Assembly (NCBI GenBank): GCA_005804885.1 | Contig: SYOX01000163.1 | Span: forward strand, 1 to 37,390 | Length of the DNA: 37,390 bases | Source of the DNA: Pseudomonadota bacterium | GTDB taxonomy: Bacteria; Myxococcota_A; Bradymonadia; Bradymonadales; GCA-2716585 | Direction: 5' to 3' | In this document: positions 34,101-37,390 of the stretch, in pieces | How the letters are laid out: each line of letters begins with the position of its first letter | Numbering within the stretch: position 1 is the stretch's first letter | Notes under the pieces: generated by a model | What the model was told of the DNA's origin: nothing | Database searches by the model: none | Seen by the model: only the letters and a program-made list of their open reading frames with translations | Translations under genes and position numbers: made by a program

Positions 34101-37100
34101 GGCGCCGACGCGGTCGACGGCGAGGCCCTTGAGGTGGGCTCGCTGGCGGAAGGGCTCGCTGAGGAAGGGGGCCAGGGGGAAGAGCGCGCAGACGTCGTCG
34201 TGGGCGGGGATCAGCGCCGCGTCGGGGCCGCGCAGCGGGCGCGGGCGGCCTTGGAGGTCGGGCCAGATCGGCAGGTCGATGAGGGCCTTGCGGGCGCGCT
34301 CGGGGATCTCCTCGCAGGCGTCCTCCAGCAGCGCGTGGAGCGCGAGCGTCGTCGGCCCGTCGAGGTCAAAGAGCGCCGGTTTTCGGGCGAGGTCGTTCAC
34401 GAGGGCGTCGAGGTCGAGGGCGGGGGTCTGGAGGCGGTCCAGCAGGGTCGCGGCCGGGCCGGGCTGGGCGGCGGGCGCGAGCAGGGGTCGGCGGTCGGCG
34501 TAGAAGTCGCGCAGGCGAGCGCCGGGGTCGCCCGGGGAGGGGGCAAGGACGCCCTTGAGGTCGTCGGGGCGAGCGGCGGCGGGGTAGAGGCGGCCGTCCC
34601 CGGCCGGGAAGAGGGGGAGGCGGCCGACGCGCAGTTGGAGGGCGTGGGGGGCCTCGCAGGCGAGCGCGAGGACGCGGCCCAGGCGAGCCTCGGCGTCGGG
34701 CGGGGCGCCGGTCGAGGGCTTGCCCGAGGCCAGGCCCGCCAGGGCGTCGCTGGCGGAGGGCAGCGGGGCGGTGCGGCCCTTGAGGGCGCGCTCAAGGTCG
34801 CCGACGAGGTGCTCGACGTCGATGGAGGGGACCTTGAGCCAGTTGAGCAGGGCGGTGACGCGGCTGACGCCGCGCAGCTCGCCGGGGCAGGCCGCGTCCA
34901 GGTCCGGGTGGATGAAGGCGCGCTGGCCCTCGTAGACGGCGCGGATGTCCTCGTCGCCGCGCGCGATCCCCTTGGCTCTGTGGAGGCCGCCGAGGGCGTC
35001 GGGCAGCAGCGGCAGGGCGCGCAGGCGCTCTCTGAGGCGCTCCAGGGCGAGCGACTGGCCGGCGCGGTCGAGGGCCTCGATGGCTTCGAGCAGGAGTTCG
35101 AAGAGGGGGACGAAGGCCGCGGGATCGCCGCTGGAGAGCAGGGGCGGCAGGGGGCCGCCCGGGGCGGGGCGCTGGCCGTCGGGCAGCGCGCGCAGGTGGA
35201 GGTCGAGCGCCTCGACGACGCGATCGGTGTCCAGGCGCAGGCAGCCCAGGCCGCCGGCGATCAGGGCGGCGCGCGGGTCGACGGCGGGGTCGAGGACGTA
35301 GAGGTCGCCGGGCCTGGCCTTCGGATCGAGCAGGCGCCGGTCGACGGGGGCGCCGCCGAAGAGCGCGGCGACGGCCTCCGAGGCCAGGATCGTCTCGGCG
35401 GGCGCGTGCAGGGCGCCGTCGAGGCAGGGCAGCAGCGCCGCGCCCTGGAGGGCCTGGGCCATGTGGGCGGGGATGATCCGGAAGATCGGAGAGGTCAGGT
35501 CGGCGGCCAGCGGCAGGACGCCGAGGAGCCCCAGCGCGCGGGCGCGGCGCTCGGCGGGGTCGAGGTCGTCACCGAGGAGTCGGGCGGCGAGCCGGGCGAG
35601 CTGGGCCGGGACGTTGCGCAGGACCCACTGGTTCCAGGGCGAGTCGGGGTTGAGGCGCTCGCGGTCGACGGGGACGTCGAAGTGGCCCTGGACGAAGAAG
35701 CGCAGGCCGGAGTGCTCGCTGGTCGGCAGGTAGCTGTAGATCGTCGAGGCGCCCTCGGGCAGCGGCGCGGGGCGGCCGAGGTCGTCGAGGTGGACCCCGA
35801 CCATGAGCCGGGTGCTGTCGGGGCGGCCGGCCTCGCGCCCGCCCAGCGGGTAGCGGATCTCGTCGTCCTGGATGGCGTAGGTGCGGGTCCAGCCCAGCGG
35901 CTCCTGGCGGATGCGGGCGCCCGCGCGGTCCTCGACGACCTCCTCGTGGACGGCGTGGGCCGAGGGCCCTCCGGCGTCCGCCGAGAGCGAGAAGTCCAGC
36001 ACTTCGATGCCGCGAAGCGTCAAGAGGACGCAGGGATCCAGCGCGCAGGCCTTCTTGTAGAGGGCGCTCGGCGAGCGGGCGGCGTCGGCGGGGTCGCGCA
36101 GCGGCAGCACGAGGGTGGTGCCGCCGGGGGGCAGGTCGGCGGGGCGCTCGGCCAGCAGCTTGGGGATCGAGACGTCGGCGATCTCGAAGCGGTAGACGTC
36201 CGAGTAGATCCGGGGGCGATCCGTGATCTCGTAGACGGACTTGAAGCCGACGCCGAAGAAGCCGATCTGCTGCTTGCGCTTGGTCGTCTGGCCGATGGAG
36301 GTGACCCCGACGAGGTCGCGGGCGTCAAAGGGCAGCCCGTCGTGCCAGACCACGACGCGGTCGCGCTCGAAGGCCACGCGCCAGATCGTCGCCCCGGAGT
36401 CCTCGGCGTTCTGGAGCAGCTCGATGAGGAAGTGCCCCGGATCGGTGTAGACCCGGCGCGAGAGCAGCTCCTCGGCGTTGGCCTGCGAGACGGCCTTGGG
36501 CGCGTCGCCCAGCACCCGGATCGCGGCCTCGGCCAGCTCCCGCCGCCGCGCCTCGAAGCCCTCGGCCACGCCCGCCCCCGCCGCGATCTGCCGCAGCGCC
36601 TCGGTGGCCGAGGCCGGCACCTGGGCCAGCAGGTCCACCGCCACCGCCTCGATCCGCCCCTGCCGGAGCAGCTCGCCGCACCGCTCGATGACCCCGGCGA
36701 CGTGGGCGTCGCGCGCCTCGGGCCAGTTGTGCTTCAGCGTCCGGTCCAGCAAGCACATCGACGACAGCCTCGGCAGCGGCACGATCCGCAGCGCCTCCAG
36801 AAGCGTGTCGCGCAGGTGCTCGCGCGAGGCCGGCGGGGTCCCCTCGGCCCCGACCAGCTCCTTGAGGATCTTGTGGACCGCCGTCTCGTGGCGCTCGATG
36901 AGGAAGCGGGCGAACCAGCCCCGCTGCCGGGCGTCGGCGAACCAGCCCTCCCGCAAGAGCGCCCTGCACAGCCACGCCAGCGGGGCGTGGTCGCGCACCA
37001 GCGCGCACATCTCCAGCAGCCCCTGGGCGCCCCCCGCAGGCAGCGCCTGGCCCAGGTGGGCGAGCTGCTCATCGAGGGGCATGGCGGCGAAGGCCGCGGG

Positions 37101-37124
37101 GTTGAGCGCTTGCGCGTCGTTCAT
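28167..37124 (-). CDS. Giant sacsin-type ATPase with about 13 repeat modules and a C-terminal transglutaminase-like domain
   Basis: 2,985 residues, uninterrupted, ATG at 37124 with a G-rich GGGGTG leader. After ~210 helical residues comes a GHKL/Hsp90-like ATPase head of sacsin type: N-box HFLIELLQNAEDSGA (Glu235, Asn239), WHDGLPFDARDLVGVTSIG (Asp262-Gly263), IGFFGVGFKSVYEITDRP (288-304), and FFVQGHFDVPVDRERLN near 474-490. Residues ~565-2050 form about 13 degenerate modules, each opening with a motif like LPLLPDALGGLHRA, at 565, 704, 836, 951, 1057, 1176, 1304, 1415, 1527, 1635, 1740, 1847 and 1951. A Pro/Ala/Gln-rich linker (~2280-2470) leads to a beta-rich part and a transglutaminase-like domain (~2690-2830) with GRGICYELN (Cys2760), DHLFAL (His2796) and FPLDAATG (Asp2815). 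No signal peptide or membrane helix; probably a cytosolic ATP-driven chaperone- or sensor-like machine with a papain-fold effector. The function is unknown. Confidence 0.88.
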   Translation of the reverse strand: MNDAQALNPAAFAAMPLDEQLAHLGQALPAGGAQGLLEMCALVRDHAPLAWLCRALLREGWFADARQRGWFARFLIERHETAVHKILKELVGAEGTPPASREHLRDTLLEALRIVPLPRLSSMCLLDRTLKHNWPEARDAHVAGVIERCGELLRQGRIEAVAVDLLAQVPASATEALRQIAAGAGVAEGFEARRRELAEAAIRVLGDAPKAVSQANAEELLSRRVYTDPGHFLIELLQNAEDSGATIWRVAFERDRVVVWHDGLPFDARDLVGVTSIGQTTKRKQQIGFFGVGFKSVYEITDRPRIYSDVYRFEIADVSIPKLLAERPADLPPGGTTLVLPLRDPADAARSPSALYKKACALDPCVLLTLRGIEVLDFSLSADAGGPSAHAVHEEVVEDRAGARIRQEPLGWTRTYAIQDDEIRYPLGGREAGRPDSTRLMVGVHLDDLGRPAPLPEGASTIYSYLPTSEHSGLRFFVQGHFDVPVDRERLNPDSPWNQWVLRNVPAQLARLAARLLGDDLDPAERRARALGLLGVLPLAADLTSPIFRIIPAHMAQALQGAALLPCLDGALHAPAETILASEAVAALFGGAPVDRRLLDPKARPGDLYVLDPAVDPRAALIAGGLGCLRLDTDRVVEALDLHLRALPDGQRPAPGGPLPPLLSSGDPAAFVPLFELLLEAIEALDRAGQSLALERLRERLRALPLLPDALGGLHRAKGIARGDEDIRAVYEGQRAFIHPDLDAACPGELRGVSRVTALLNWLKVPSIDVEHLVGDLERALKGRTAPLPSASDALAGLASGKPSTGAPPDAEARLGRVLALACEAPHALQLRVGRLPLFPAGDGRLYPAAARPDDLKGVLAPSPGDPGARLRDFYADRRPLLAPAAQPGPAATLLDRLQTPALDLDALVNDLARKPALFDLDGPTTLALHALLEDACEEIPERARKALIDLPIWPDLQGRPRPLRGPDAALIPAHDDVCALFPLAPFLSEPFRQRAHLKGLAVDRVGAAEVLSALDPAARPPLSIAATPALVERVLRFLLDHGQRLGQRGAERLATLPVFLSDRAHIRPVDRLSRAESPALRAIYGDHPGRDFLAPEGLSAAVIERFKLGDRLKLADASALIDDLAGLGDALADRDPSQTRLPLIGDRAGLDATLAFLAASTPRLVRASLERAAGLKIYPDQRGRLGPLCGKDLDPRAVQPCQEVVRPLLDAAGYRALDPKAQALALPLLEAAGATMAGVVTVVAVLSALKPAPSGAPAAPLQAPALLDRVQRLLIDGREALAARFSPAPRPGLPPANPELQALNIWRTVGGAVVCAADVVDAERLLELTEPGSPARAAVDARRLDPDARARLEALRPLMAPGSEAGLARALVANFARPLRPLSEQPGALSSIHKIASLLAILCPDDQAPPPEVCPLVDAVGRLRLDRLQRADADALALVEGLGCHADLLHPSLGPLPPALDRALKVLAPWEILIALEGDAPEGAGLADHPVLSSPARRAAFYRWLVARERDIFSDSECRKLLRSSRLFPTERDSLLTPGELVIDPDLPDLGIDWRPHPEIPAEALGLLARHLDVGRPPIDELVRHHLGPAYGAAVREAAPERAAQILTWLARQVGDWPEDRLRALLQVEGAASWPLEDQAGAFQAADKLLLPSGRVARFVEALWGAAYARPSDRYPVDVHGFLLRLGVARTPSLERVRGAMERAGASPSALMGLAGLVGHLHAERPQEVEAALPLGVAPWIVDGAGNPRRPGELFGWAPEIEALVGAFPELYPAEGVMTLLGEALVRALGFRGADKVAIEDVVRHIDHRAQRDEPVPFRVYQWFEQGLADGWIDRKRLLSVLDERAWVCTDDGRFFNHRKVVGVLALSLFGGRRGYWDWGRRSCPKLCEAFKIEAEVRPQAVAAFLSEVGREILALGDAAVLEQDPALPRMLLACAALLGESGLTVARTSPVILCHERGRGGSGGLRLLPATAASLLRSDTPTLEALFEEVGVMHLVARGAEGERLNIDKFYAAMGIARLREAYTVAVDAQAGQDRTEALADGVHGLRGVLKALLEVLPRVRQQRALLSAAHWVDGERLGPLARTGSLRAIEQLRVRYLLRGVGAVHTKVAAVYDPHRKELLVDTQVLTDPTGHTTGLAVGLMPCLYDGPGEDQLVDIVEILLPLRSAARMHAYLDRRHFPRVEAGSPKDRLSDRLGEILDFGLHNQLARRFEALAGRDMDIWRSPDLMARLPAESDDEAKMAQRAAVLLLDALGLTEPPAELTEALVALLSAASLDDLPEGFLRAPSSAPPDLAPIEAAREDRQGEPVPVFTPAPSGEPGRRSISNVMDNLMRDLVQRRQDGAAQGESGDPAARATSQPAAPPPDPFQTPGADNAPARRILERLAEFDRAALRDPQTGQPRPWQPQGPWRDTGEGLPGADAKDLHELAEGARARQPAEGAQPPGATLEPVREGEPAARPQIEPVSIGRAKPSMWERFSRWLGTSEVPAVEPHQAPLPGWAGQGANSLAPSAGIPPQLWATPRSRAAVAATPTIAGMTFEPRRLPVPFLYAVHSFGATFDEATQHWSPQGAPERRSLAPARPSGRSAAFEGRLMPGTSQLPLPLYGALQGSPQVVGGDPDAIEAVHVDAFGMLTVKIAGAEPVLVRYEVDLLAVPALTGAGSPGIAASPALTIPTLPFGELPREVRHWIEAQRSRRPTGWERALAVQQFVQHRYLYEDDFMDRPEVARKLESLRPGKGHHHLELLHASGDEALLGRGICYELNTMVMEILRHLEVPCLLATGWVLDQGRVDRPDHLFALAILPSAQGPSLFPLDAATGRQGPIRPLSLNPASARPEGVALPERPPVPPVPGPWSVAAIHNAPDEASVDAMMADLRRTEQRQHEEDVAALSHIVRLVCEARSMPEPADLKALMSGADPPAAKAASLRRMAEDLLGSSALVGAMVGLMRGELRQFAAIPPTIQELVRLGLVEVRTIPIYEVSPTRR

Positions 37125-37166
37125 GGATCACCCCGTTGATGTGGTACAGAACTCAAGCTCACCGCG

Positions 37167-37219
37167 AACCGCGCCTCCTGCGGGCGAGGTCAGGCCGCGC
37201 GTGTCGAGCAGGCGCGGTT
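37167..37219 (-). promoter_or_regulatory. 10-bp inverted repeat upstream of the giant gene
   Basis: AACCGCGCCT (37167-37176) and AGGCGCGGTT (37210-37219) are exact inverses separated by 33 bases, 43-95 bases upstream of the ATG at 37124. It could be an operator or a leader hairpin. No convincing -35/-10 pair is visible on the minus strand. Confidence 0.4.
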
Positions 37220-37286
37220 GCAGGAGAAGCCGAAGAGTGCCACAAAGGCGGGCAGAGATGAACGGGGGTTGACAACAGCGGGGACG

Positions 37287-37390
37287 ATGAGTGACATGGG
37301 GGACGGATGGAAACTTCACGAACCAAGATCCGCTGGAGTCAATGGTCACGGTGCCCCCGTGGTGCTGCGCAGGCTTCAGAATGAAGATCC
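37287..37390 (+). CDS. Possible start of a divergent gene, truncated by the window edge
   Basis: An ATG at 37287 opens a frame (MSDMGDGWKLHEPRSAG...) that stays open to the right edge, about 34 codons. It would be divergent from the giant gene. A TTGACA at 37269-37274 is too close to act with this start, and other frames here are open too. No domain can be recognised from so short a piece. Confidence 0.25.
   Translation, partial: MSDMGDGWKLHEPRSAGVNGHGAPVVLRRLQNED

Noticed and set aside
32943..37139. A 1,398-codon open frame antisense to the giant gene
   Set aside because: Its translation is Gly/Val/Arg/Gln-rich with no recognisable fold, while the minus frame carries the ATPase motifs and modules.
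37269..37298. Sigma-70 promoter with TTGACA at 37269
   Set aside because: No acceptable -10 hexamer at 16-18 bases, and the only candidate start codon is too close.

Overview
The window is very GC-rich, gene-dense bacterial DNA with strong third-position GC bias. The protein families point to a myxobacterium-like organism (Myxococcota/Bradymonadota type). The signs are many lipoproteins with clear lipoboxes, a DUF2330 protein ending in a MYXO-CTERM-like tail (Cys motif, hydrophobic helix, Arg cluster), a DUF1501 / c-type cytochrome operon and a thioester-less alpha-2-macroglobulin. This assignment is inference from gene content; there is no rRNA or tRNA gene in the window. I saw no phage, insertion sequence, CRISPR array or integrase.

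Layout. (1) 1-3517, plus strand: the end of clpB, a BolA/IbaG protein and a CGFS monothiol glutaredoxin (an Fe-S trafficking pair) behind a perfect 9-bp inverted repeat, then an unknown lipoprotein and a two-helix PH-like membrane protein. (2) 3602-12274, minus strand: NagZ-type beta-N-acetylhexosaminidase, an orphan DUF433 antitoxin-like protein, and a six-gene run. In transcription order the run is a cytochrome-c-motif lipoprotein, a DUF1549/DUF1588-like CxxCH protein, a small lipoprotein, a Tat-exported DUF1501 protein and a DppB/DppC permease pair without its ATPases or binding protein. (3) 12275-16255: two copies of a roughly 220-bp inverted-repeat element flank a small lipoprotein and a TerB-like protein (minus) and an overlapping pair of ArsA/Get3-like ATPases (plus). 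(4) 16256-23759: a DUF2330 surface protein diverging from a 1,876-residue alpha-2-macroglobulin lipoprotein. (5) 23824-27931: a LysR regulator diverging from an NmrA-type NAD(P) reductase with a dyad between them, a SWIM zinc-finger protein, and a lectin-like lipoprotein. (6) 28167-37124, minus strand: one 2,985-codon gene.

The two most interesting items are the following. The giant gene joins a sacsin-type Hsp90-like ATPase head, about 13 degenerate modules of 104-139 residues, a Pro-rich linker and a C-terminal transglutaminase-like domain with a complete Cys-His-Asp set. The ArsA/Get3-like pair has complementary nucleotide-site defects: the first protein keeps the signature lysine but has Arg for the P-loop lysine, while the second has the P-loop lysine but Ala for the signature lysine. 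This predicts one composite active site in a heterodimer.

Intergenic DNA carries several separate repeat families: a 30-bp triplet spanning both stop codons of a convergent pair, 14/15-bp direct repeats ahead of the lectin gene, and a 24-bp in-frame repeat at the start of the DUF1549-like gene.
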